A DNA stretch of 64,000 nucleotides from Candidatus Shapirobacteria bacterium (GTDB lineage Bacteria; Patescibacteriota; Microgenomatia; UBA12405). The DNA lies in assembly GCA_003542615.1 (NCBI GenBank), contig DPKG01000014.1, positions 1-64,000 of the forward strand, read 5' to 3'. Each line of letters starts with the position of its first letter. Position 1 is the stretch's first letter. Positions 7,737-15,447 of this stretch are shown here, one piece after another. The position numbers and the translations under genes are program-made. The notes beneath the pieces are model-generated. The model was not told the DNA's origin. It was given only the letters and a program-made list of their open reading frames with translations, and did not search any database.

Positions 7737-8536
7737 AAAAACTTCCTCTAAGTATTATTATTCCCTGTGCCACCGATATCAGGATAAAAACTTGTCTTGA
7801 TAGTATTAATGAAAATGTCGAAATAGTTGTTGTTCTTAACGGCCCAACTACAGAGGTTGTTAATATTGTTAAAAAATATTCCGTAGAAGTTGTTACCTTA
7901 TCTGAAAGAAATCTTCCTAAATCTTTAAACGCTGGAATTGAAAAAGCTACCAACCAAAAATTTATATTAATGGATTCAGATTGTGTTTTTCATTCTCGGG
8001 CAATTAAAAAAATATTCTTAGCCCTCAATAATAATTTTGTTGCCAAAGGTAAGGTAATATTTCAATATGATAATTTAATTTCCAGATCAATATCAAGAGT
8101 CAGAGACTATACTAATGCTGATACGGTCAAGGCTTATAATCCTTTTTTAGGACTTAGAAAAGATTTGGTCGATAAAATTGGTGGATTCTTTTTCCACAAC
8201 GATATATATTGGACAGAAGATGCTGATTTAAACAATAGAATTGTTGCCGCCGGAATAAAAATCAAATCGGTTCCATGTGCTATTGCTTACCACCCATCTT
8301 TAACCTTAAAACAAGATTTAAATAGTGCTTTTAAATATGGTATAGGTAAACGAATTAGAGTTGAAAAAAACATTGCCAAAGGTATCGGGTCGCATTATTC
8401 CATGATATTTGACGTTGCCAAAAAAAAAGGTTTATTAAGTGCAATGTATTATCATATTTGGAATTGTTCTTATACGGCTGGTTATTATTTCCAGATTGTT
8501 AAAGATCCTTACAAAACAAGAAGGTTAATAAATTAA
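7733..8536 (+). CDS. Glycosyltransferase family 2
   Basis: A 267-residue GT-A-fold protein. It begins LPLSIIIPCATD, keeps the N-S-LN-AGI region typical of GT2 (LPKSLNAGIEKA), and has the DXD-type motif LMDSDCVF near residue 82 and an acidic YWTEDADLNNRI segment that would carry the catalytic base. There is no obvious membrane helix, so it is probably cytoplasmic or peripheral. The start codon overlaps the carbamoyltransferase stop, and the SHMT-like gene begins 2 bp downstream, so it is a member of the same operon. Donor and acceptor are unknown. Confidence 0.82.
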   Translation: MKKLPLSIIIPCATDIRIKTCLDSINENVEIVVVLNGPTTEVVNIVKKYSVEVVTLSERNLPKSLNAGIEKATNQKFILMDSDCVFHSRAIKKIFLALNNNFVAKGKVIFQYDNLISRSISRVRDYTNADTVKAYNPFLGLRKDLVDKIGGFFFHNDIYWTEDADLNNRIVAAGIKIKSVPCAIAYHPSLTLKQDLNSAFKYGIGKRIRVEKNIAKGIGSHYSMIFDVAKKKGLLSAMYYHIWNCSYTAGYYFQIVKDPYKTRRLIN

Positions 8537-8537
8537 C

Positions 8538-9812
8538 ATGAATAAAAAGAAAAAAATGATAAATCTAAAAAAATTTGAGAAAGAATTAGTGGAAGCAGCT
8601 CGATTTCAGGATAATTATGATTTTCAAACAATAAACTTAATTGCGCCAGCTAGCCCAACTCCTTTAAAATATTTAAATACGACATTAAGGCATAATGCAA
8701 TTGCAGAAGGCTTGTTGGGTCATAGACCTTACGCTGGAGCGGAAGGATTTAATCGAATTGAAGAAATAGCCTGCAGGTTGGCTTGTCAACAGTTTGGAGC
8801 TGACCATGCTAATGTACAACCTCACTCGGTAAGCCAGGCAAATCAAGCTGTTTATCAAGCATTACTATTAAATGGTGACAAAGTTTTAGCTATGAAATTT
8901 AGCGACGGAGGACACTTGACTCATGGTCTAAAAATAAATTTTTCTGGAAGATTTTTTAATTTTAACTTTTACGGTACGGGAAAAGATGGAAGACTTGATT
9001 ACAAAGCAATCGAAAAACAAGCAGTTGAATTTAAACCAAAACTAATTGTATGTGGTGCTTCTTCGTACCCAAGAGAAATTGATTTTAAAAAACTAAAGAA
9101 AATTGCAGCAAAAGTAGGGGCTTATTTAATGGCGGATTTGTCACATCCTGCTGGATTAGTGGTTGCCAATAAGTTTCCCCAGCCTTTTCCCTCCTGTGAC
9201 GTAGTAACTTTGACTTTAGATAAAACTATGTTGGGACCTCATGGTGGAATTATTTTGTGTAAAAAAGAACTTGAGCAAACAATAGATAAAGCTGTTCATC
9301 CAGGAACACAGTCAAGCGTACCTTTGAGACGAATATTTGAAATGGCTCAATGCTTATTAGACACAGCTAAACCATGGTTTTTAAAATACATAGACCGACT
9401 TCTGATAAATATGAAAGTTTTTGAAGAAGTATTTAACAAACTCCCCGGGTTAATGGTGACGGGAGGGAGTGACACTCATTTAATGGTCTTGAATACTTAT
9501 AATGTTTTGGGACTAACAGGAAAAGATTCAGAGGAAATACTAGAGAAAATTGGTATATTAACTAATAGACAAGTAGTACCAGGCGACACATTGAAGCCAT
9601 ATGTTGCCAGTGGAATCAGATTGGGAGCAACTTGGATTACAGCAAGAGGTTATCGGCCCGAAGAGGTAAATCTTATCGGTAAAATAATTCTAAAGAATTT
9701 AACAAACCCGAATGATAAAAAAATTCAAAAAGAATCGAAAGCAAAATTGGAAAATCTATTATGGGTTAAAAGAAAAAATGATGTTTGGAAAGATGAAACC
9801 ACCACGATATAG
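8538..9812 (+). CDS. Serine hydroxymethyltransferase-like PLP enzyme (altered active site)
   Basis: A 424-residue fold-type I PLP enzyme clearly related to GlyA: INLIA near the start, FGADHANVQPHS-VSQAN, GGHLTHG, NFSGRFFNF, VGAYLMADLSH and the PLP lysine in TLDKTMLGPHGG. Residues that define true SHMT are changed. ASEN is APAS, so the catalytic Glu is gone; the tyrosines of YPGKRYYGG are mostly lost; and the THK of the lysine motif is LDK. I therefore doubt that it is the housekeeping glyA. SHMT-like aldolases and transaldolases act in nucleoside antibiotic pathways, which would fit the carbamoyltransferase and glycosyltransferase beside it. It overlaps the next gene. Confidence 0.75.
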   Translation: MNKKKKMINLKKFEKELVEAARFQDNYDFQTINLIAPASPTPLKYLNTTLRHNAIAEGLLGHRPYAGAEGFNRIEEIACRLACQQFGADHANVQPHSVSQANQAVYQALLLNGDKVLAMKFSDGGHLTHGLKINFSGRFFNFNFYGTGKDGRLDYKAIEKQAVEFKPKLIVCGASSYPREIDFKKLKKIAAKVGAYLMADLSHPAGLVVANKFPQPFPSCDVVTLTLDKTMLGPHGGIILCKKELEQTIDKAVHPGTQSSVPLRRIFEMAQCLLDTAKPWFLKYIDRLLINMKVFEEVFNKLPGLMVTGGSDTHLMVLNTYNVLGLTGKDSEEILEKIGILTNRQVVPGDTLKPYVASGIRLGATWITARGYRPEEVNLIGKIILKNLTNPNDKKIQKESKAKLENLLWVKRKNDVWKDETTTI

Positions 9813-10470
9813 ATTTAAGTTCCCAAATACAGTTTTATTTATTAGCGGAATTCCACTTTCTGGGAAATCGACAGTAACTCCGTTAGTTGCAACAGACATT
9901 GAAGGTTGTGCTACTCAATCAATGGATATTTTCAGACTACTCTCGCAGGAATTTGAAAACAGAAAAAAGTTGTCCGACCGGAACCCATTTGTTAAGTTTG
10001 GTTCGTGCGATAGCTATCAAAATATTGGTAAAGGTGAATATACGCCAAAAAATCTAGTTATAGGATTCAACAAGTATGCCGAGGCAGTAAGTTCTTTATT
10101 ACCTCTTGTATTACCAAAGTTAGAAGCGCAAGGAGTACGGGACATAATTTTTGAGGGAGTACAATTAACTCCATTGATCGTTGAACCATATCTAAGAAAT
10201 AGAAACAAATTAATTATTTTAACTACAAAAGAAGAAAGATTAAATCTTAACCGAACTAAGATATTCGGAAATGATAAACAATTGTTAGAAAGATATTCTA
10301 CTGACAAACTGTTTATATTGCAAAACGAGTTAATAAAACAGTCAAAACAGATTAATAATAGTTCTTTTACATTGGTTGAAAATATTGATGACTATCATAT
10401 AACAGCAAATATAATTATTGATTTTTTGGAGAAGGCAGATGTTATAGAGACGTTGACAGACAATAAATGA
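9778..10470 (+). CDS. P-loop kinase-like protein
   Basis: About 230 residues with a Walker A motif FISGIPLSGKSTVTPLVA near the N-terminus, a following MDIFRLL region and a possible lid segment RLNLNRTKIFGNDKQLLERY rich in basic residues. The layout is that of small-molecule kinases related to 2-phosphoglycerate kinase or zeta-type P-loop kinases. The upstream in-frame codons overlap the SHMT-like gene by 100 nt; I choose ATG 9778 (or 9793), which still overlaps it by 20-35 nt. The stop overlaps the start of the broken APH-like gene (ATGA). Substrate unknown; a phosphorylation step in the operon's pathway is plausible. Confidence 0.65.
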   Translation: MMFGKMKPPRYRFKFPNTVLFISGIPLSGKSTVTPLVATDIEGCATQSMDIFRLLSQEFENRKKLSDRNPFVKFGSCDSYQNIGKGEYTPKNLVIGFNKYAEAVSSLLPLVLPKLEAQGVRDIIFEGVQLTPLIVEPYLRNRNKLIILTTKEERLNLNRTKIFGNDKQLLERYSTDKLFILQNELIKQSKQINNSSFTLVENIDDYHITANIIIDFLEKADVIETLTDNK

Positions 10471-11151
10471 TGGAAAAATTAATTAAACAAATTAATGGAG
10501 ACAGGGCAGAAAAGAGATATTTTAATGAGGTATTCTTTAACCAGCTATTTTCTGCAATTTCAGTTCCATTACTTGGAATTAACCCACAATTAAAGCAAAT
10601 CACTTTATAAAATATACAAAGAATCTTTCAGTAACTCAGATTTGAAGATTATAGGAGGACATTTAGCATTAATACACAGGAAATGTCAGAAATATTCTAA
10701 TGTTTGGCCACTAGGAATTTTAGAGAGATACAATATCATAGAAAAGTATTCAGAATTAATAACTAGTTCTAAAGAGAGAATCGCAAGTCCCAAGATTGGA
10801 TTGACGCATGGTGATTACAGACTTAGAAATATATTGAAAGATGAAGAAAAGATTTATATTTCAGATTGGGAGTTTGGTGGACTCAATTTTATTTATTGAT
10901 ATTTGGCTATATTTTGGGCAGATTTTCTTCACAATCAATTCCGTAATAATTATGGCCGTCTATATTTAATAAATTTTATTGAAGGTTATATGGGTAAGAA
11001 TTATTTATCTGACGATAAGCTAAATTTTTCTCTTACATTGGGGGGAGTCGATGTAGTTTTTGATCATATTAGTCCAAGAGTTGGTGAAAAAAACCTGAGT
11101 CAAATATATTGTTTGAAAATATTACAAAGAAAGAGATTGACTTCTTATTAG
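10467..11151 (+). pseudogene. Broken aminoglycoside phosphotransferase-like gene
   Basis: Three open pieces in a row give one APH-type protein of about 225 residues. The middle piece carries the catalytic loop LTHGDYRLRNILKD and the metal-binding ISDWEFGG. The first piece (10467-10610, 47 residues) is out of frame with the rest: a frameshift near 10590-10610 is needed to join QITL to YKIYKESF. A TGA at 10897-10899 then interrupts ...FIY before YLAIFWADF in the same frame. TGA is used as a normal stop by neighbouring genes, so recoding is unlikely. Either the gene is decaying or the assembly has errors here. It follows the kinase-like gene with a 4-nt overlap and was probably the last gene of the operon. 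Confidence 0.75.
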
Positions 11152-11178
11152 ATATAAGCTCAACGAACTTGAAATGAT

Positions 11179-12180
11179 TTATAAATTACCAATGGCTATT
11201 GCCAATTGACGAACTTCTTCATTATTTAATCGGCTAAACGGTTTACTCAAAATTTCCATTGGTAGACCGATTCTGGCAACTAAAGTACCAATTTCCCCAG
11301 TTAATTCGTTGTTCACACTTCTATGACCTACTGGTAATTTATTTAAATCAATAGCCATTCTTTTTAACTCAACATTTATTTGTCTCCTTTCATATCGGTG
11401 CGACAAGTCTTTCCTTAATTGTTTTCCCATCTCCGAACCCGAAGAAAATCCATTTAACACTTTGGCTAGGGTTAGACTTTCTTTTTGGCTTAAAATTATT
11501 CTCTTTCTCAATTGAAATCCGTACATTTTTCCATCTTCCGGATATTCTTTCGGTGACAATGAAATAACATCAGCGTCTGTTCTTGGTACCGGCCAAAAAC
11601 TAGTTCGGGGAACATGAACAGTTCGATTGACATCAAATATTCCACAGATAAATGACAATCTAGTATATCGATCATCGTTTGGATTTCTCATGGTCATAAT
11701 CGACGCCATATTGTCACCTACTAATAATGTTATTCTTTCAATCTTATCGGATACGACAGACAAGGTTGTTAATAATGGTTCAGATATATTAAAAGGGATG
11801 TTTCCTATCACCTGATGTCTTGCTTCTCTGTCAATATTTAACCATTTTTTAAAATCAAAATTAAGGGCGTTCTGATTAACAATCTTAACATTATCAATAC
11901 CTTTTAATATTTTTTCTTGTGCTTCAGCAAAATCAGGAAATATTTCCAATCCTATAACACTGCTAGCTCTTTTGGCAATTCCTTTAGTTATATTTCCAGG
12001 ACCACACCCAATTTCCACCACATCCGCACCCTCAATTGTTAAAGAGGCTACTGCTTTCACCATTGCCGGATCAACTAAAAAGTTTTGACCCAACTTTTCC
12101 ACCGGTTCAAAATTCAACTCGTCTTTTAGTTGTTTTTCGCTTATAGGACTAAACGAATCTTCCTTTCTCATGACTCCCAT
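11179..12180 (-). CDS. rRNA adenine N6-methyltransferase family protein (KsgA/Erm type)
   Basis: A 333-residue protein. It shows LGQNFLVD, the SAM motif VEIGCGPGNIT, the catalytic GNIPFNISEPLL and FWPVPRTDADVI. The family dimethylates adenines in rRNA. The NIPF form of motif IV is nearer to Erm than to the NLPY of KsgA, and there is a C-terminal extension of about 110 residues I do not recognise. It could be this genome's RsmA or an accessory Erm-like enzyme; its position in the island favours the latter. I prefer ATG 12178-12180 (MGVMRKED) because TATTAT lies 6 nt upstream; the longest ORF would start inside the divergent bpsA start. Confidence 0.72.
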   Translation of the reverse strand: MGVMRKEDSFSPISEKQLKDELNFEPVEKLGQNFLVDPAMVKAVASLTIEGADVVEIGCGPGNITKGIAKRASSVIGLEIFPDFAEAQEKILKGIDNVKIVNQNALNFDFKKWLNIDREARHQVIGNIPFNISEPLLTTLSVVSDKIERITLLVGDNMASIMTMRNPNDDRYTRLSFICGIFDVNRTVHVPRTSFWPVPRTDADVISLSPKEYPEDGKMYGFQLRKRIILSQKESLTLAKVLNGFSSGSEMGKQLRKDLSHRYERRQINVELKRMAIDLNKLPVGHRSVNNELTGEIGTLVARIGLPMEILSKPFSRLNNEEVRQLAIAIGNL

Positions 12181-12230
12181 TGTATAATAATATAGGTCAT
12201 TTGTAAATACACAATTATTGAAAAATAGTT

Positions 12231-12236
12231 TATAAT
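12231..12236 (+). promoter_or_regulatory. -10 box of the polyamine gene pair
   Basis: TATAAT 5 nt before the bpsA-like start codon; a divergent -10-like TATTAT for the rRNA methyltransferase gene lies at 12187-12192. The two promoters share the 61-bp intergenic region. Confidence 0.5.
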
Positions 12237-12241
12237 AAGCC

Positions 12242-13192
12242 ATGATTCAAAGTGAATTGTCTTCAAAAGTTGAAAATATCGCCCAAAAATTAGAATTACG
12301 CCAATTAGTCGTTATTCAATTTTTAGTGTTGATTTCTTCGAAACTTAGATACACTAGCAGGGGCTTGACAAGAAAATTAGGACTACCACAGGTACATCTT
12401 TATAGACTAATTCATGAATTTTCGGATATTTTAGAACCCAAAGATGTGAACATTGAAACCAAAAAAGATTTGACTGGAGAAATTGCTAATTATGCAAAAA
12501 AAATGTTATTAGGAATCAAAATTAACCAAAATGCCATTAAAGAAATGATAAATAAATATCAAAAAAATAGACCAAAACCAGACCGCAATTTAGATCAATT
12601 CAACGCCACCATGGCAACAACGGTTAAAAGAGTTACTAAGTTAGCCAGTAACGGAGACTTAGTCGGCAAAGAAATTGCTTTTTTAGGAGACGATGATTTG
12701 GTTTCAATCGGGGTGGCCCTAACCCATCAATGTAAAAAAATAACAGTTTTCGAAATTGACGACCGATTAAATAATCTTATAATACAAATATCTCAAGAAA
12801 ATAACTTAAATATTGAAGTGGTTAAACAGGATCTTCGTCAGCTTATAGATAAAAGTCACTTTGGTAAATACGATCTCGTTTTTACTGATCCTCCTTATAC
12901 CAAAGGGGGAATTAATTTATTTTTAAATCAAGCGATAAAATTAATCAAGAAAAACTTTTTAGGTCGAATTTATCTTTGCTATGGAAATAGTGATCGAGCC
13001 AGAGAAAGAGAAGTAGAAATTCAAAAACTGATACTTGATCACAATTTAATTATTAAAACAAAACTTAATCAATTTAACAAATATTATGGGGCGGAAAGTA
13101 TCGGGTCGCAAAGCTCGTTGTACATTTTAGATTGGACACCGAGTACCAAAACTGTCGAATTAAATTTTAAAAAAGTTTATACAAATGACTAA
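12242..13192 (+). CDS. bpsA: N4-bis(aminopropyl)spermidine synthase (BpsA-like)
   Basis: A 316-residue protein with the branched-chain polyamine synthase layout: an N-terminal winged-helix region (about residues 15-75), then the aminopropyltransferase domain with FLGDDDLVSIGVAL (GDDD at 149-152), the acidic VFEIDDRL, QDLRQL and the FTDPPYTKGG motif (DPPY at 216-219). BpsA transfers aminopropyl groups from decarboxylated SAM to the secondary amine of spermidine, giving quaternary branched polyamines. The next gene encodes a SAM-decarboxylase-like protein and overlaps by 8 nt, supplying the donor. The family is best known from thermophiles. Confidence 0.82.
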   Translation: MIQSELSSKVENIAQKLELRQLVVIQFLVLISSKLRYTSRGLTRKLGLPQVHLYRLIHEFSDILEPKDVNIETKKDLTGEIANYAKKMLLGIKINQNAIKEMINKYQKNRPKPDRNLDQFNATMATTVKRVTKLASNGDLVGKEIAFLGDDDLVSIGVALTHQCKKITVFEIDDRLNNLIIQISQENNLNIEVVKQDLRQLIDKSHFGKYDLVFTDPPYTKGGINLFLNQAIKLIKKNFLGRIYLCYGNSDRAREREVEIQKLILDHNLIIKTKLNQFNKYYGAESIGSQSSLYILDWTPSTKTVELNFKKVYTND

Positions 13193-13526
13193 TTTCCCTT
13201 TTTTTCAACACTATGTTGCCAAATTAATTTTCACCAAAGAGGTGGAAATTAATGAAAAATTAACTGATCAAATTGCTAATTCATTGATTAAAAACCTTAG
13301 ATTAAATGTGGTTAAACAAGGAAAACATCAGTTTACAAATAATGGTTTAACCAAATTTTGGATTTTATCCCAATCACATTTAGTTATCCACTCTTGGCCA
13401 GAAAATAACGCTCTTCACGTCGACTTAATGACCTGTAGTCCAATAGTCATTACTTCAAAAATTATTAAAGACTGTCTTTCTATATTTCCAATAAATGACA
13501 TCTCTGTGACAAAGCTGAAATATTAA
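13185..13526 (+). CDS. speD: S-adenosylmethionine decarboxylase-like proenzyme
   Basis: A 113-residue protein of the small bacterial/archaeal SpeD type. The self-processing region LSQSHLVIHSWPENNALHVDLMTC aligns with the family (quoted here only as landmarks): the pyruvoyl-forming Ser is Ser64, with His69 and Cys84 in the expected catalytic places. The residue before the cleaved serine is Gln rather than the usual Glu. It would make decarboxylated SAM for the overlapping bpsA-like gene. The N-terminal half is less conserved than usual, so loss of activity or a paralogous role cannot be excluded. Confidence 0.75.
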   Translation: MTNFPFFQHYVAKLIFTKEVEINEKLTDQIANSLIKNLRLNVVKQGKHQFTNNGLTKFWILSQSHLVIHSWPENNALHVDLMTCSPIVITSKIIKDCLSIFPINDISVTKLKY

Positions 13527-13570
13527 TCTTTTTTTATACAGTCTCATCAAATCTCATCAACAAACGGTGT

Positions 13571-13608
13571 TATAAGGATAGAAAGGTTCCAGACCCTAAT
13601 GCTCCGCC
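13571..13608 (+). repeat. 38-bp tRNA-Ser-associated element, copy A
   Basis: Begins TATAAGGATAGAAAGGTTCC and ends GCTCCGCC. It aligns without gaps to copies B (17576-17613, 30/38 identical) and C (24653-24690, 31/38). The right half resembles a degenerate tRNA-Ser 3' end (T-loop GGTTCCA, acceptor end CTCCGCC). It closes the island that starts at tRNA-Ser(GCT). The 14 bp ending at its fifth base (AAACGGTGTTATAA, 13562-13575) recur at 15107-15120. Confidence 0.75.
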
Positions 13609-13620
13609 AAAGGGTCAAAG
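13603..13620 (+). repeat. Right copy of island direct repeat
   Basis: Matches 4070-4087 in 17 of 18 positions. It overlaps the end of the 38-bp element and contains the stop codon of the truncated HD-domain fragment. Confidence 0.55.
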
Positions 13621-13860
13621 TTCTATGCGGCCCACTTGGTGGCCAAGCATTGTCCTAACCTGTTGGTGTTTATTCCCTAATTTCAACATTTTTCGATTTA
13701 ACGGCCTGTGATAGGTGAATTTAGCAATTTTTTGGCAATAACTCATTACCCGTATTCCATGGTTTAATCGAAAGCCGTAGCCACCACCAAATTCCCAAAC
13801 GTTTTGAAAAAGTTGTTTGTATTCTGCTTTTAATTTACTTAATAATTCGGTATTTTCCAT
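13615..13860 (-). pseudogene. Truncated HD-domain protein fragment
   Basis: 81 residues. The N-terminal half (FRLNHGIRVMSYCQKIA) looks like the first helix of an HD phosphohydrolase domain, and the C-terminal GHQVGRIE resembles the HD-x-G-R segment with the metal-binding Asp replaced by Gln. The frame then stops inside the direct repeat at the island border. A full HD domain needs many more residues. The likeliest reading is a gene cut by the insertion, but an intact short protein cannot be excluded. It is divergent from the phosphatase gene at 13877. Confidence 0.5.
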
Positions 13861-13876
13861 ATGTTAAGATCATATC

Positions 13877-14491
13877 ATGAAAGTCTATTTTGTCCGCCAT
13901 GGTTCCACCGATTCTTTGGAAAAGAAAATCAGTCAACCGAATGATGAGCCACTAAATCAAAAAGGTCTTAATCAAGCGAAAGGGCTGGCAGAAAGATTTG
14001 CAAAAACACAATTAGACTTGATTGTTTCGAGTTCTCATCTTCGGGCAGTTCAAACAGCCAAAGCCATAAATGAGGAAATCCAGATTAGTGAATTATTCGT
14101 CGAAGTACGAAAACCTAGTGAGGTAATCGGTCGATCAAAAGAGGATGGAGAAATAAAAGTAATTCTTCAAAGGATAAGTGAAATGTACACCAAAAATCCT
14201 AATTGGCATTATTCGGATGAAGAGAATTTTGAAGATTTGAAAAAGCGGGGAATGCAGGCTTTGGAGTTTTTGAAATCACAGAACAAAGAAAATATTTTAG
14301 TAGTTTCTCATGGTCACTTTGTGGCCTTATTATTAGGGCTGATGTTATTTGGGAAAGAATTTCCGGTTGAGGCAGCTTTACTATTCAGAAATTTTTTTAG
14401 ATTTGGCAATACCGGAGTGTCTATTTGTAAATATGAGGATAATAAATGGAAACTGCAGTGTTGGAATGACACATCACACTTACTGGAGTAA
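13877..14491 (+). CDS. Histidine phosphatase family protein
   Basis: A 204-residue member of the phosphoglycerate mutase-like superfamily: catalytic VRHGSTDS at the N-terminus, LNQKGLNQAKGLAERF, SSSHLRAVQTA with the second arginine, and the second histidine in VVSHGHFV. It lacks the ERNYG and FTGW features of true mutases, so it is probably a phosphatase on a small metabolite or phosphoprotein. TAAGAT lies 6 nt before the start codon. The convergent alpha/beta hydrolase gene begins its stop 4 bp downstream. Confidence 0.82.
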   Translation: MKVYFVRHGSTDSLEKKISQPNDEPLNQKGLNQAKGLAERFAKTQLDLIVSSSHLRAVQTAKAINEEIQISELFVEVRKPSEVIGRSKEDGEIKVILQRISEMYTKNPNWHYSDEENFEDLKKRGMQALEFLKSQNKENILVVSHGHFVALLLGLMLFGKEFPVEAALLFRNFFRFGNTGVSICKYEDNKWKLQCWNDTSHLLE

Positions 14492-14495
14492 GGAT

Positions 14496-15017
14496 TCAAA
14501 AAAAATCTTTGGCATGTTTCGTTAATTGTTCAAAGTCGTCATAGTCATGAGTATTATTACCGGTATTTTTTATCAGATGATAATCAGCTGGGTTATTTTC
14601 TTTAAGGACCTTTACGAGATCAGCAAAACTAAATAAAAAATCAAACTCATTTTGAATAAACATGGCGGGAATAGTCAATGACTTTAAATAATCATTGATG
14701 GGGAAGTTCATTTCTTTGGCTAAATTATATGGATGGCCGCAAATTATTATCTTTTTGGGACTAATTATTTTTTCATAAATACTTTTTAGAGCCAGAACTG
14801 AACCGATGGACTTGGCAAAGACAAAATAATCTCTTTTGTCTTTAAGCAACTCTGTTAATTTTTCCGATTCTTTTTGAAGATTTATCCATTTGTCTCCGGT
14901 TTGCCAGTGATCGTAATACAGAATTTGACCGTCTGAAAATTTATCAAATTCTGCTTTAACTTCTTCAATCCAGATTTTATTATTTAGGCTATTACCGGCG
15001 AGATAAATGATGTGCAT
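14496..15017 (-). CDS. Small alpha/beta-hydrolase-fold protein
   Basis: 173 residues. It starts with a beta strand MHIIYLAGNS, has a nucleophile-elbow-like FAKSIGSVLAL (GxSxG weakened to AKSIG), strand IIICGHP, a candidate acid in NEFDFLFS and a C-terminal histidine in NTHDYDD. This is the size and order of YqiA/RBBP9-like serine hydrolases. The substrate is unknown. It is convergent with the histidine phosphatase gene. Confidence 0.6.
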   Translation of the reverse strand: MHIIYLAGNSLNNKIWIEEVKAEFDKFSDGQILYYDHWQTGDKWINLQKESEKLTELLKDKRDYFVFAKSIGSVLALKSIYEKIISPKKIIICGHPYNLAKEMNFPINDYLKSLTIPAMFIQNEFDFLFSFADLVKVLKENNPADYHLIKNTGNNTHDYDDFEQLTKHAKDFF

Positions 15018-15106
15018 TTATAGGGTAATTATATACTAGATTCGGTAAAGTATAGTTTGAGTAACAAACTTGTTTAATTTAGATCATCGTTTTAATACAC
15101 TCCTTT

Positions 15107-15136
15107 AAACGGTGTTATAAAACCATCAAACTTCCA
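15107..15136 (+). repeat. Partial relative of the 38-bp element (copy D)
   Basis: The 14 nt AAACGGTGTTATAA are identical to the sequence spanning the left edge of copy A, and a TTCCA stands at the matching place further on, but the CTCCGCC end is missing. It may be a decayed copy marking an older insertion edge. Confidence 0.4.
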
Positions 15137-15153
15137 CCTACAAGTTCAAGTTT

Positions 15154-15309
15154 TTAGTAGTCGGTACCGGTAAAAGGACATTCCCCATATTGATTGGATG
15201 GACCGGTAGAATTTTCACCCACTAACTGATCCCCGCCTGCAAGTACGGACTGGGCAGAAAAAATAAAAACAACTGAAAATATGAACAAGGACAATATAAT
15301 TTTTTTCAT
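15154..15309 (-). CDS. Small exported peptide
   Basis: A 51-codon ORF with a textbook signal peptide: MKKIILSLFIFSVVFIFSA, a cleavage site after SVLA, then a 27-residue mature part GGDQLVGENSTGPSNQYGEC that continues PFTGTDY. The mature part is Gly/Asn/Ser-rich with one cysteine. Gene-like features are the K-rich start, hydrophobic core and clean end. The function is unknown; a secreted structural or signalling peptide is possible. It stands alone between the alpha/beta hydrolase and the 209-residue membrane protein gene. Confidence 0.6.
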   Translation of the reverse strand: MKKIILSLFIFSVVFIFSAQSVLAGGDQLVGENSTGPSNQYGECPFTGTDY

Positions 15310-15447
15310 AAAATAAAAATTAATAAGCTACTATTAATACGAAAAGGTAAAGGTTTTATTACAAATAGAAAATTGACTGGAAAAATTGCTTTAGGAGAAA
15401 GTTGATTTATTCGTATGGTATTGTAACAATAGTTTACAATACCTAAT

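Noticed and set aside
10897..10899. In-frame TGA between FIY and YLAIFWADF read as a recoded Trp or Gly codon
   Set aside because: TGA ends several intact neighbours (for example 7736, 10470, 31722), so a recoded genome is not supported; with the frameshift upstream a decaying gene is simpler.
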